Assembly (NCBI RefSeq): GCF_000178975.2
Contig: NC_015064.1
Location: forward strand, 2,108,001-2,172,000
Direction: 5' to 3'
DNA: 64,000 bases
From: Granulicella tundricola MP5ACTX9
GTDB lineage: Bacteria > Acidobacteriota > Terriglobia > Terriglobales > Acidobacteriaceae
Of this stretch, positions 35,387-44,329 are shown in pieces. The translations under genes were made by a program, and so were the position numbers. How positions within the stretch are numbered: position 1 is the first letter of the stretch; every line of letters begins with the position of its first letter. The notes beneath the pieces are model-generated. The model saw only the letters and a list, made by a program, of their open reading frames with translations. It made no database searches and was not told the origin of the DNA.

Positions 35387-36406
35387 TCAGGATCTGCGCT
35401 TTGGGACAGGCCCCGTAGAGTGTCGCTGAAGGAAGGTGGCACGAATGTGGTGCTGTTCGCCCTGGAGTAGCTTCTTGCCAGTCTCTTGTTTCGTGCTGAG
35501 AAGAGCGTGAACAGCGACTTTGGCGATCTCGCCGTGCGGAACGTGTACCGTGGTCAGCGGTGGAGTCGTGTAGGCGCTGAGTTGAATATCATCAAAACCG
35601 ATGATGGATATGTCCTGCGGCACCCGAAGCCCATGCTCAAAGATGGCACCGAGTGCGCCGATCGCCGTGAGATCGTTGGAAGCTAGAACAGCGGTTGGCC
35701 GATTCTTCGATGCCAGGATCCGCTTCATCGCTTCATAGCCTCCGTCAGGGCGGTGATTTCCTTCCTGTACGAGATCAGGGTCCGCATTGAGATGATCGCG
35801 TGCACTGCTTTCCATGAATGCCCGGTAACGCGTATGAGCGGAGGCCAGGCTCATTGGCCCGCTGATGAATGCGATTCGTTTATGGCCAAGGCCAACGAGA
35901 TGGCTCATCGCCATCTCGACTCCTGCGGAGTAGTCGATGTGAATGCAACTGATGCCGGGCCTCGGTGTGCCGAGGTCAAGGAAGACGACCGGAATCTGGC
36001 TGCGCCGAAAGAAGTCGATCAGATGTTCGTCCATCTCGGACGTCATGATGGCGACGCCATCCACCTTGCGTTGAATCATGCGAGTCACGCAATGCATGGT
36101 GCGATGAGGATCGTAGTTGGTGTTTGCGATCAGCACCTCATGTCCCTCCCCGATCGCGATATCCTCAAACGCCTTGACCAGTTCCGGGAAGAAGGGATTG
36201 GTAATATCCGAGATGATCAAGCCCAGCAGATTGCTGCGGCCTGAGCCGAGTGCTCGCGCGTTGGTGTTCGGAATAAAGTTCAGGTCGCCAATCGCCTGGT
36301 GCACCCGCGCGGCCGTCTCGGGACTGACCTTGTCAGATCCATTGATCGTTCTCGATACGGTGGCGGTGGAGACGTTGGCACGCTTTGCGACAGCTTTGAT
36401 ATTCAT
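35387..36406 (-). CDS. LacI family transcriptional regulator
   Basis: A 339-residue LacI-type repressor. The N-terminal helix-turn-helix (MNIKAVAKRANVSTATVSRTING) and hinge helix (FIPNTNARALGSGRS) are intact and are followed by the periplasmic-binding-protein-like sensor domain (LLGLIISDITNPFFPELVKAFEDIA; GHKRIAFISGP; AVLASNDLTAIGALGAIFEHG; SIIGFDDIQLSAYTTPPLTTVHVP). The ligand is probably an arabinose oligomer or monomer. Four CG-centred 14-bp palindromes occur only at the promoters of this locus, including one 61 bases upstream of its own start, so it probably regulates the locus and itself. Confidence 0.93.
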   Translation of the reverse strand: MNIKAVAKRANVSTATVSRTINGSDKVSPETAARVHQAIGDLNFIPNTNARALGSGRSNLLGLIISDITNPFFPELVKAFEDIAIGEGHEVLIANTNYDPHRTMHCVTRMIQRKVDGVAIMTSEMDEHLIDFFRRSQIPVVFLDLGTPRPGISCIHIDYSAGVEMAMSHLVGLGHKRIAFISGPMSLASAHTRYRAFMESSARDHLNADPDLVQEGNHRPDGGYEAMKRILASKNRPTAVLASNDLTAIGALGAIFEHGLRVPQDISIIGFDDIQLSAYTTPPLTTVHVPHGEIAKVAVHALLSTKQETGKKLLQGEQHHIRATFLQRHSTGPVPKRRS

Positions 36407-36466
36407 TCGTAGAATCTCGGCTCTATGGTTTGCGAAGCTGCGAATTCTGGTATTTTGGTACGGTCG

Positions 36467-36480
36467 TGTACGCGGTTACA
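36467..36480. promoter_or_regulatory. LacI-type operator, site 4 (lacI and DUF4965 operon)
   Basis: TGTACGCGGTTACA lies in the divergent promoter region, 61 bases from the lacI start and 85 bases from the start of the DUF4965 gene. It deviates from the others at the AC/CG position, so it is the weakest of the four. Confidence 0.6.
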
Positions 36481-36564
36481 TTTGCGTTTTTAGAATACTT
36501 CCTCATTCGCAATCTGAAACTGGAAATTCATCTCTTCATCGGCACCGCTTCGAGGTTCACACCA

Positions 36565-38685
36565 ATGGTTCACCACTCATCCCTCCGCGCCAGTCTGCTC
36601 ACAGTCGCATTGATGACGACTCCGCTTCTCGCTCAAGAGCTCAAGCCCATTAAGTCGTCGCCGCGCCCTCCTGATACACCTCTCATCGCGCACGATCCTT
36701 ATTTCAGCGTCTGGTCCAACTCCGACAAGCTGACGGACTCGACAACCCGCCACTGGACAGGGCATCCCCAGCCTCTTGCGAGCCTTATCAGGGTAGATGG
36801 TAAGACGTTTCGCATCATGGGTCGTGATCCGGGATCGGTGCCCGCGATGGAGCAGACCGCAATGGAACTGACGCCCACTCATACGCGCTATCGATTTGCC
36901 GGCGGCGGCGTAGAGGTGGAGCTTGCTTTTTTTACGCCGGCATTCCTGGATGATCTGGATGTGCTGTCTCGTCCGGTGACGTACCTGACCTGGACTGCCA
37001 AGGCGACCGATGGGAGCCAGCACATGGTCTCCGCTCTGCTTGATGCTTCTCCGGAGATTGCAACCAGCTTTGACCATCAGGCGGTGACCTATTCACGGCA
37101 GAAAGTGGGTTCGGGGGAGGTCGTTTCTGTCGGCACCAGGGACCAAGCGGTGCTGAATCGGTCGGGGGATGATCTTCGCATCGATTGGGGATACTTTCAC
37201 CTCCTAGCTCCTCAAAGCGAAGGGTCTCAGTTGTCCATCTCAAACCAGCCTGAGGAGGTCTTTCAAGCGACCGGCAAGATCCCGGAGGTTGACGTCATGG
37301 ACGGTGTAGTGACCACGGACCGGTTTGCACCTCATCTTGCGGCTGCCATGAACCTGGGTACGGTGGGCACACAGAGTGTTTCGCGGCATCTGCTCGTCAG
37401 CTATACCGATACTTACTCCATTCAATACCTTGGACAGAATCTCCGTCCTTACTGGCAGCGGGATGGGAAGCCGGTCGCTACGATGCTGGATGAAGCCGCG
37501 CGAGAGAATGCATCTCTCGAAAAGCGCGGTGTGGCGTTCGACCAGGAACTGACCGGAGATCTTACTCGGACTGCTGGTGCGCACTATGCGTGGCTCTGCA
37601 CGCTCAGCTATCGGCAGTCCATCGCAGCTCACAAGCTCGTTGCCGATGGCGATGGTCAACCTATGCTGTTTGCCAAGGAGAACTTTTCCAACGGCGATAT
37701 CGCGACCGTCGATGTGATGTACCCCTCCGCGCCACTGTTCCTGTTCTTTAATCCTCGCCTGCTTGAAGCGCAGGTCCGGCCGGTGCTCCAATATGCAGCC
37801 ATGCCCAACCACTGGCACTTCCCGTTTGCGCCCCATGATCTGGGTCAGTATCCCCTGGCAAATGGCCAAGAGTACGGGGGCGGCGAGAAGACAGAAGAAA
37901 ATCAAATGCCTGTCGAGGAGAGCGCAAACCTTCTTATCCTTGTGGATGGTATTGCACGGACGGGCCACACAACAACTTTGGCTGAACGCTATTGGCCCCA
38001 ACTCACACAGTGGGCGCAGTACCTCAAGACCCACGGGCTCGATCCAGAGAACCAATTGACCACCGACGACTTCGCTGGTCATGTCGCGCACAACAGCAAC
38101 CTCTCCATCAAGGCGATCGATGGGCTTGGCGCGTACGCGGATCTGGCCAAGCTGCTGCATCATGACTCCGAAGCAAAGCAATACAGCGCACTGGCGAAGA
38201 CGATGGCCGGCCAATGGGTCGGGATGGCAAAGGAAGGCGATCACTATAAACTGGCCTTCAATAGTCCCGGTACATGGAGCCAGAAGTACAACCTGGTTTG
38301 GGATAAGGTCCTGGATTACAACCTATTTCCTCCCAGCGTGCGGGATGCTGAGATTGCATACTACAAGACGAAGATCAATCAATACGGACTGCCCTTGGAC
38401 AGCCGTGCGACCTACACCAAGAATGACTGGACCCTCTGGACTGCCACGCTGGCTGAGAAAGCAGAGGACTTCAACGCGTTGGTGGACCCCATCTATCTCT
38501 GGTCCACTGAAACGACGAGCCGGGTTCCACTTACAGACTGGTATGACACCCTCTCTGGGAAGCAGGTAGGGTTCCAAGCGAGAAGCGTCGTGGGCGGCCT
38601 GTTTATTCGGGCACTCGATGACAAGGCGTTGGCTGAAAAGTGGCGCCGTCGTAGTGTCAGGGAGTCAGAATCGCCAGCCCGATGA
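36565..38685 (+). CDS. Secreted DUF4965/DUF5127/DUF1793 (glutaminase A-like) protein
   Basis: A protein of about 706 residues from ATG 36565, with signal peptide MVHHSSLRASLLTVALMTTPLLAQ. The N-terminal part (PPDTPLIAHDPYFSVWSNSDKLTDSTTRHWTGHPQPL) and the C-terminal (alpha/alpha)6 barrel (HFPFAPHDLGQYPLANGQEYGGGE ... EESANLLILVDGIAR ... WDKVLDYNLFPPSV ... VDPIYLWSTETTSRVPLTDWYDT) match the DUF4964/DUF5127/DUF4965/DUF1793 family, called glutaminase A in fungi. Bacterial members sit in sugar-degradation loci, so a glycoside hydrolase activity is at least as likely as glutaminase. It leads an operon with a CRTAC1 gene and shares the lacI operator. Confidence 0.85.
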   Translation: MVHHSSLRASLLTVALMTTPLLAQELKPIKSSPRPPDTPLIAHDPYFSVWSNSDKLTDSTTRHWTGHPQPLASLIRVDGKTFRIMGRDPGSVPAMEQTAMELTPTHTRYRFAGGGVEVELAFFTPAFLDDLDVLSRPVTYLTWTAKATDGSQHMVSALLDASPEIATSFDHQAVTYSRQKVGSGEVVSVGTRDQAVLNRSGDDLRIDWGYFHLLAPQSEGSQLSISNQPEEVFQATGKIPEVDVMDGVVTTDRFAPHLAAAMNLGTVGTQSVSRHLLVSYTDTYSIQYLGQNLRPYWQRDGKPVATMLDEAARENASLEKRGVAFDQELTGDLTRTAGAHYAWLCTLSYRQSIAAHKLVADGDGQPMLFAKENFSNGDIATVDVMYPSAPLFLFFNPRLLEAQVRPVLQYAAMPNHWHFPFAPHDLGQYPLANGQEYGGGEKTEENQMPVEESANLLILVDGIARTGHTTTLAERYWPQLTQWAQYLKTHGLDPENQLTTDDFAGHVAHNSNLSIKAIDGLGAYADLAKLLHHDSEAKQYSALAKTMAGQWVGMAKEGDHYKLAFNSPGTWSQKYNLVWDKVLDYNLFPPSVRDAEIAYYKTKINQYGLPLDSRATYTKNDWTLWTATLAEKAEDFNALVDPIYLWSTETTSRVPLTDWYDTLSGKQVGFQARSVVGGLFIRALDDKALAEKWRRRSVRESESPAR

Positions 38686-38722
38686 GAAGCCCTCAGGCAA
38701 CACCGACGGGTTAGATTGCGAG

Positions 38723-40564
38723 ATGACGGTGGATCTACAAATCGGCAACGCTCGCGGGATTGTCTTGCTGCTCCTGTGGCTGTGTGCGCTGCAGCACTCG
38801 GCACAGGCTCAGGGTGACTCTCAAAAATCCGGCACGATGAGCGTTAATACCGGAGCAGCACGCGCGGCAGTGCTCGATGAAAAGCGGCGTCCCATTACTG
38901 CTGGAGGCTTCGTTAGCTCAGGCCCGCATGTGTTCGATGACGTGGCTGCTCGTGCAGGACTCTCCAGTTGGCGTCACCGGATGGGTACACCGGAGAAGAA
39001 GTACATCCTTGAGACCTTGGGCTCAGGGGTAGCACTCCTGGACTATGACAACGATGGCTGGTTAGATATCTATCTGGTCAACGGGAGTACCTATGAGGCG
39101 ATGGCGGGGAAAGCTGCCCCGCCTCAGGCCGCTCTCTTCCACAACAATCACGATGGAACATTTACAGATGTCACCGCCAAAGCCGGAGTGGGAAACGGTC
39201 GCTGGGGAATCGGCGTCGTCGCAGCGGACTATGACAACGACGGCTGGCCGGATCTCTTTGTCTCCAACTACGGCGAAAACAGGCTCTTCCACAACAACCA
39301 CGACGGAACATTTACCGATGTTGCGAAGGCGGCAGGCGTCGAATTGGGTAATCTTTCGACGGGCGCAACCTGGGGCGACTATGACGGTGACGGGCGATTG
39401 GATCTGTTTGTGCCGGGGTACGTGCACTACGACCTGCAGCATCCGCCGCCAGCTGCCGGGAGCGCCGCAGCTGAGGGGCGGTGTAATTTTCGCGGAGTCA
39501 ACGTGATGTGCGGACCGCGCGGCCTCAAAGGTGAGCCTGATCATCTGTTCCACAATAACGGGAATGGAACATTTACCGATGTCAGCGTAAAGGCTGGCGT
39601 ATCAGACCAGAAGGCTGCGTACTACGGCCTTGCTTCGCTGTTTGTCGACGTCAATAACGACGGCCGGTTGGACCTGCTGGTAGCAGACGACTCAACTCCA
39701 AACTACCTCTACATCAACAAAGGGGATGGAACTTTTGAAGATGCTAGCTTTGCGTCCGGGTACGCGCTCAACGAGAGCGGACGCGAGACGGCCTCAATGG
39801 GGATCGCCGCCGGAGATATGCTACACAATGGCCTGATCGATCTCTTCAACACGACCTTCTCAGACGACTACAAACCGCTCTATCGCAACGATGGCGACGG
39901 CAACTTCACTGACGTCAGCTACCAGTATGGGATCGCGGAGCCGACGATCCCATTCCTGGGTTGGGGCACCGGCTTCTTCGACTACGACAATGACGGCTGG
40001 CTTGATCTTATGAGTGTCAACGGTCACGTATACCCCGCCGTCGATGAGACCAATTGGGGTACAAGCTGGAAGCAGCGTTTGCTGCTCTTTCACAACAACG
40101 CCGGCAAACTATCCGTGGTGCCTCCAGTGGAGGGAAGCGGGCTGGCGAAGGTCGCATCGGCTCGCGGCATGGCTTACGGCGACCTCTTCAACGATGGACA
40201 CATCGACGTGGTCGTCAACAACATGGATGAGGGACCGTCGTTGTTCCGCAACGTAAGCGACACCGTGAATCACTGGATCGAATTCAAAATGATTGGGGGA
40301 TCAAAGAGTCCAAGGGATGCCATGGGAACCACGGTCTACCTGACAGCGAACGGATTCACCCAGCGGCAGGACGTCATCAGCGGCGGCAGCTATGCGTCAT
40401 CCTCCGATCCGCGACTGCACTTCGGACTGGGCAAATCTACAACAATTGCCAAAATTGAGATACATTGGCCGAGCGGGCTGATAGAGGTCGTGAAACAACC
40501 GGGGATGGACGGAATCTTCAAGGTGACAGAAGGCAAAGGAACCGTCATCAAGCACATGCGGTAA
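38723..40564 (+). CDS. CRTAC1 family protein (second paralogue)
   Basis: A secreted beta-propeller protein of about 613 residues from ATG 38723 (hydrophobic segment ARGIVLLLLWLCALQHSAQAQ). FG-GAP/calcium loops repeat as LDYDNDGWLDIYLVNG, ADYDNDGWPDLFVSNY, GDYDGDGRLDLFVPGY, VDVNNDGRLDLLVADD and FDYDNDGWLDLMSVNG. They are punctuated by FHNNHDGTFTDV, and an ASPIC/UnbV domain closes the protein (HWIEFKMIGGSKSPRDAMGTTVYL ... IHWPSGLIEVV). It lies 37 bases after the DUF4965 gene and is the second CRTAC1 partner of a glycosidase in the locus. The upstream 35 codons overlap the previous gene in another frame and are not counted. Confidence 0.88.
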   Translation: MTVDLQIGNARGIVLLLLWLCALQHSAQAQGDSQKSGTMSVNTGAARAAVLDEKRRPITAGGFVSSGPHVFDDVAARAGLSSWRHRMGTPEKKYILETLGSGVALLDYDNDGWLDIYLVNGSTYEAMAGKAAPPQAALFHNNHDGTFTDVTAKAGVGNGRWGIGVVAADYDNDGWPDLFVSNYGENRLFHNNHDGTFTDVAKAAGVELGNLSTGATWGDYDGDGRLDLFVPGYVHYDLQHPPPAAGSAAAEGRCNFRGVNVMCGPRGLKGEPDHLFHNNGNGTFTDVSVKAGVSDQKAAYYGLASLFVDVNNDGRLDLLVADDSTPNYLYINKGDGTFEDASFASGYALNESGRETASMGIAAGDMLHNGLIDLFNTTFSDDYKPLYRNDGDGNFTDVSYQYGIAEPTIPFLGWGTGFFDYDNDGWLDLMSVNGHVYPAVDETNWGTSWKQRLLLFHNNAGKLSVVPPVEGSGLAKVASARGMAYGDLFNDGHIDVVVNNMDEGPSLFRNVSDTVNHWIEFKMIGGSKSPRDAMGTTVYLTANGFTQRQDVISGGSYASSSDPRLHFGLGKSTTIAKIEIHWPSGLIEVVKQPGMDGIFKVTEGKGTVIKHMR

Positions 40565-40782
40565 TCACGGAGCGACGGCTCGATGGAATGCCTGGAATCG
40601 GGGCTTGTTCAGTTGAACTTACATCGACTCCTTAGTTCACTTGCCGAAGCTATCAACACCTGAGTCCGACTCTTAGCAAACGCATCTGGTGGAGGCTTAC
40701 TAGTATGCCAATGAAATGCTAGCTTTTCTTCACGCCACTTCAAGCCGACGACTTCAACCCACAGATTCAACCAGCAGGGAAA

Positions 40783-40870
40783 TGGCGGACAGACAGGGAT
40801 TCGAACCCTGGATACCTTGCGGTATACACGCTTTCCAAGCGTGCGCCTTCAGCCACTCGGCCATCTGTCC
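40783..40870 (-). tRNA. tRNA-Ser (anticodon GGA)
   Basis: The minus strand reads GGACAGATGGCCGAGTGGC, a D arm with GGC, the anticodon stem-loop CACGC-TTGGAAA-GCGTG (anticodon GGA), a long variable arm (TATACCGCAAGGTAT) as required for serine, the T arm GGGTTCGAATCCC, and the acceptor complement TCTGTCC followed by G and an encoded CCA. All stems pair. The 3' end points towards the arabinan locus. Confidence 0.97.
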
Positions 40871-40928
40871 ACGTCTTACTCGACTTTCTGAATCTACCAC
40901 AGACGAACCTTGAAATCTCGTCCAAGGC

Positions 40929-42719
40929 TCAAGGCAAGGAGGCTTCAATGTCCTGGTGGAGGTGAGCGGAAGCCTTCACGAGGACCGGGGTGCCGGCGGA
41001 GAGGTAGCGGGCAAGCGTGGTTGGATCGTGCCAGTTCACCTCCCAGCCGTGGTCGATGGCTACGAGAATGTACTGTCCGGGGATCACGTTCTGGAGGATG
41101 AAGCTTCCATCGGTGTTGGTCTGGTCGCGGCCGACGTCGGTGAGATTGTTCGGCTGCCCGAAGGTGCTTGGAACCAGAAGCACCACGACGCTGGAGGCCG
41201 GTTTCCCTGACTGGCTTACCACGCCGGTGACCTCTGCGCGTCCGGTCGCGGCGTGGATGATGAGGCTTGAAGCTGCACCCATGACTTCCACTGTCCGTCC
41301 GTTGACCTGGGCTCCGGTCGCCTGGATGCCGGTGAGGAAGACACCGTCTGAGCCTACGAGCGAGACCTCGTACTGATGGGGCGGCACAAGGATCGACCGT
41401 ACTCCCTCCTCTACGTCGTCGTCCACGCTGTCTGAGTCGGACTGGATGTTTGGTCCTCTGCCTTTGCGATGAATGTTGGAGACGTAGGTCTGACCGCTGT
41501 CGACGTCGGTCAAGATCACGCGTTCTACGGTGCGATCCGGGACGCCATCGATCGAGATGGAGACCTTGGAAGGCGCGGAGGCTCCTTCAAGGCCGATTAC
41601 TGTGGAGGACCCAGGGCCAATCTTCAGTTGAACGAGGCTAGGGGTCTCGCCTAACGCTCCTGGTACCCGGACCTGGTAGGTTCCCGGGGCAAGGCCGCCC
41701 ATATCCCACTCGGTCGCGCTGGTCGTGACCTGGGGCATACCGATGAAGGCACCCGAGTTGGAGATGGAGGAGATCATGGGTGGACGAATGCCGCGCGGCT
41801 CGCTGCCGGCCGGGAGATTGGCGTCGTTGCGTGGGATCTTCAGATGGACGGACGGCAGTGGAGTGAGATGGACGTCTGCCTGACGTTCTTCGCCGGGTCG
41901 CAGGTGGATCGTCTCTGCGGAGGCTGCGTCAAGGGCGGCAGGAAACCATGTTGCAGGATAGACCACGTCAAGCGACGGGTCCGAGGCGACGGCCCTCCCG
42001 CTCGTTCCGGCAGCGTACCAGGGGTGGGCCTGAACGCTGAGGTGGTAGTCGCACGCCGTGAGGCTGGATATTTCGTAGTGGCCGCGATCATCCGTCTGGG
42101 CGAAGCCAGCCGCCTGATTGGCCGGGGCTCTTCCGGCCTCTTTCACTCCCAGCGTTTCGACGCTCACCTGAGCCTGGCGTACTGGTTCGCCAGCCTCGTC
42201 GAAGACGATGCCGGTGATGACCGCGTCCGGGTTGATACGGAAGCTGAGAGCCATGTCTGGGACCGCCGCTGTGAGGGCGATTGCGGTGGAGTAACCCTCG
42301 TGCTCTTCATAAGCCTGGCTATGGAAGCCTCGGGCTGCGGCTGTGACGCGCCACATGCCGGCGTGCGAGACGGTCAGGCTGAAGTTACCGCGAGCGTCTG
42401 TTACCACGGCGTCTTGCGCTCCTTGTGGTGCGACGTTATTCTGACCTCTTCCGAGACCGAAGCTGCGCTGCTGGCCTGGACCTCTGCGAGCGACACCGGG
42501 GGCGGATTGCTGGGAGGGACGATCCGCTCGGGCTGCCGAGCCGACCTGATCCGCGGAGACACGACAGCGAGCGACCGGTGAGCCGTCTCGACTGTTCAGG
42601 ACGATGCCGGAGATACGGAAGACGGGCGCGCCGGACGCGTCCGAGCCAAAGGCCGCTCGGCAGCAGGGAAGAGCTAGCATGAGCAGAAGAGCAGTGAGGC
42701 GCCAGGGAGACAGCTTCAT
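40929..42719 (-). CDS. Secreted protein with multiple carboxypeptidase-regulatory-like domains (second gene of pair)
   Basis: A 596-residue protein with signal peptide MKLSPWRLTALLLMLALPCCRAAFG, then repeated beta-sandwich units (FRISGIVLNSRDGSPVARCRVSA; GNFSLTVSHAGMWRVTAAARGF; ITGIVFDEAGEPVRQAQVSVETLG; VTGVVSQSGKPASSVVVLLVP ... GSFILQNVIPGQYILVAIDHGWE) of the CarboxypepD_reg/DUF1416 kind. The central part is less conserved. No catalytic residues of a peptidase are present, so the name refers to fold only. Its ATG overlaps the previous gene's stop by 4 bases. Confidence 0.8.
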   Translation of the reverse strand: MKLSPWRLTALLLMLALPCCRAAFGSDASGAPVFRISGIVLNSRDGSPVARCRVSADQVGSAARADRPSQQSAPGVARRGPGQQRSFGLGRGQNNVAPQGAQDAVVTDARGNFSLTVSHAGMWRVTAAARGFHSQAYEEHEGYSTAIALTAAVPDMALSFRINPDAVITGIVFDEAGEPVRQAQVSVETLGVKEAGRAPANQAAGFAQTDDRGHYEISSLTACDYHLSVQAHPWYAAGTSGRAVASDPSLDVVYPATWFPAALDAASAETIHLRPGEERQADVHLTPLPSVHLKIPRNDANLPAGSEPRGIRPPMISSISNSGAFIGMPQVTTSATEWDMGGLAPGTYQVRVPGALGETPSLVQLKIGPGSSTVIGLEGASAPSKVSISIDGVPDRTVERVILTDVDSGQTYVSNIHRKGRGPNIQSDSDSVDDDVEEGVRSILVPPHQYEVSLVGSDGVFLTGIQATGAQVNGRTVEVMGAASSLIIHAATGRAEVTGVVSQSGKPASSVVVLLVPSTFGQPNNLTDVGRDQTNTDGSFILQNVIPGQYILVAIDHGWEVNWHDPTTLARYLSAGTPVLVKASAHLHQDIEASLP

Positions 42720-44329
42720 TGAGGGCCTGCCTGGGGCTGGATCGTCAGGTCAAGTGCCGCGGCTCCGGCTGGTGTGACGTCAATATTCTGAGCGCCGCTG
42801 AGCTTTGCTACTACGGTTGGATCGCGTAGATCGCCCGTGAAGCTCTGTGAGAACGCGATGGCTGTGTAGGTGCCGGGCGGGAGGCTTGTCTTATAGGTGC
42901 CGGACCCGGCTCGCAGGCTGCGCACCGGGGTCATGCCGGGCTCGTGTGCGATGAGGTAGACGACTCCGGGTACGGCCTTTCCGTCCGCGAGCAGCGAGCC
43001 GGAGAGCTGTCCGACGAGGTTGCTGACGACGACGCGGATGGTCTCTCCGTCTGCGCCGGCCGCGACGACCAGCCTACCTGACAGCAGGTCTGAGCTTCCG
43101 TAGCTCGCGGCTTTGATGTACCAGCTTCCGCTGGCCTGGGCCCTCAGGCGATAGCTGCCGGAGGCGGCCTGAAACTGGCCTGGTTGATCCGCCCGGCTGT
43201 TCAGGACGATGTCGCCCTGTCCGGGTTGATCGCGTGCGCCTACGCGCTGCAGGCGCAGATTGAACTGATTCAACCGAGGGGTTGAGGGGGCGGAGGACAG
43301 GGTGCCCTGGGACTGAGTTCCTGTCGATGAGCCGGGGTCGACGATCAGCTCTACAGGTATCCGGGGAACGGCTGCGAGATGCAGGAGGAGGCCATCGACA
43401 GACTTGCCGGATACGGTTACCTTACCGAGCGCTTCCTGTTGACCGTCCCTGTCCATCAGGATGGCGTGAAGCTGATAGCTGCCGGAGGGCAGGTCGAGGT
43501 GATAGTCGCCCCGCGTGCGGGATGGCTGGGCGAAGACGGTGAAGGCTGAACCCTGGCTGGGGGTGCAGATGACTTGCAGACCGGCTCCTGCTGTCTCTGT
43601 ATCGACGTGGAAGCTGACTGGATACGCCGCGCTGGTCTGCGGCTGGAGGTCTACCTGGCGAGTCTCTCCCGGGCCAGCGAAGAAGATGGCGGGCCGCTCA
43701 CTGTCCGTTTGTTCTGGAAAGTCGATGGGGAGCATGGCATCCCCGGCCTCCGAGACGTGAGGTGCGTAGCCGAGATGGACGCGGTAGGAGCCGGGCTGCT
43801 GCTCGAAGCGGTAGGCTCCGTGTGTGTCGGTCTGGGTGAAGCCGGCCGGAAGACTGCGGCTGGTGGCTTCGTTGAGATCCTCGCGGTACAGGGTGACGGG
43901 TACGCGTGCTACAGGCAGGCCGTCGCTGCCGGTGACGACGCCGGTGATGAGGGCATCGGGGTATAGAGTCAAGTTCATGCTTGAGGTAATGCCTGTAACC
44001 GTATGACCGGCAAGGGCTTCTGTGGGGTCGAGTGACTGTGTGTAGCCCGGCTTGACGACGCTGAGGCGAGCTTGCTGGTCGGTAAATTGTAGGAACTCGA
44101 AGTGGCCGAAGGCGTCAGTGAGGACGTGGCGGCCGCCGAGTGTAACGAGGGCCCGGGGGATGGGGGTGCCGTTGAGGGCATTGAGGACTTGGCCGCCGGC
44201 GGTGAAGGCGGCGGGTGCGCTGGAGTCGAGGCCCGAGGTCTGGGCAGCGGCTGGGTAGACAACCATGCCTGACAGGGCCAGGAGACCTAGGGACGTGGTG
44301 CGATGGCTTGGAGGTCGGCGGCGAGTCAT
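42716..44329 (-). CDS. Secreted carboxypeptidase-regulatory-like domain protein (first gene of pair)
   Basis: A 537-residue protein with an N-terminal export segment (LGLLALSGMVVYPAAAQ) and beta-sandwich repeats similar to its operon partner (AGGQVLNALNGTPIPRALVTLGG; DAFGHFEFLQF; ITGVVTGSDGLPVARVPVTLYREDLNEATSRSLPAGFTQTDTHGAYRFEQQPGSYRV; GQLSGSLLADGKAVPGVVYLIAHEPG). Overall domain order matches 40929-42719, so this is probably a tandem duplication that has diverged. Both are likely envelope-attached binding proteins. Confidence 0.8.
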   Translation of the reverse strand: MTRRRPPSHRTTSLGLLALSGMVVYPAAAQTSGLDSSAPAAFTAGGQVLNALNGTPIPRALVTLGGRHVLTDAFGHFEFLQFTDQQARLSVVKPGYTQSLDPTEALAGHTVTGITSSMNLTLYPDALITGVVTGSDGLPVARVPVTLYREDLNEATSRSLPAGFTQTDTHGAYRFEQQPGSYRVHLGYAPHVSEAGDAMLPIDFPEQTDSERPAIFFAGPGETRQVDLQPQTSAAYPVSFHVDTETAGAGLQVICTPSQGSAFTVFAQPSRTRGDYHLDLPSGSYQLHAILMDRDGQQEALGKVTVSGKSVDGLLLHLAAVPRIPVELIVDPGSSTGTQSQGTLSSAPSTPRLNQFNLRLQRVGARDQPGQGDIVLNSRADQPGQFQAASGSYRLRAQASGSWYIKAASYGSSDLLSGRLVVAAGADGETIRVVVSNLVGQLSGSLLADGKAVPGVVYLIAHEPGMTPVRSLRAGSGTYKTSLPPGTYTAIAFSQSFTGDLRDPTVVAKLSGAQNIDVTPAGAAALDLTIQPQAGPQ

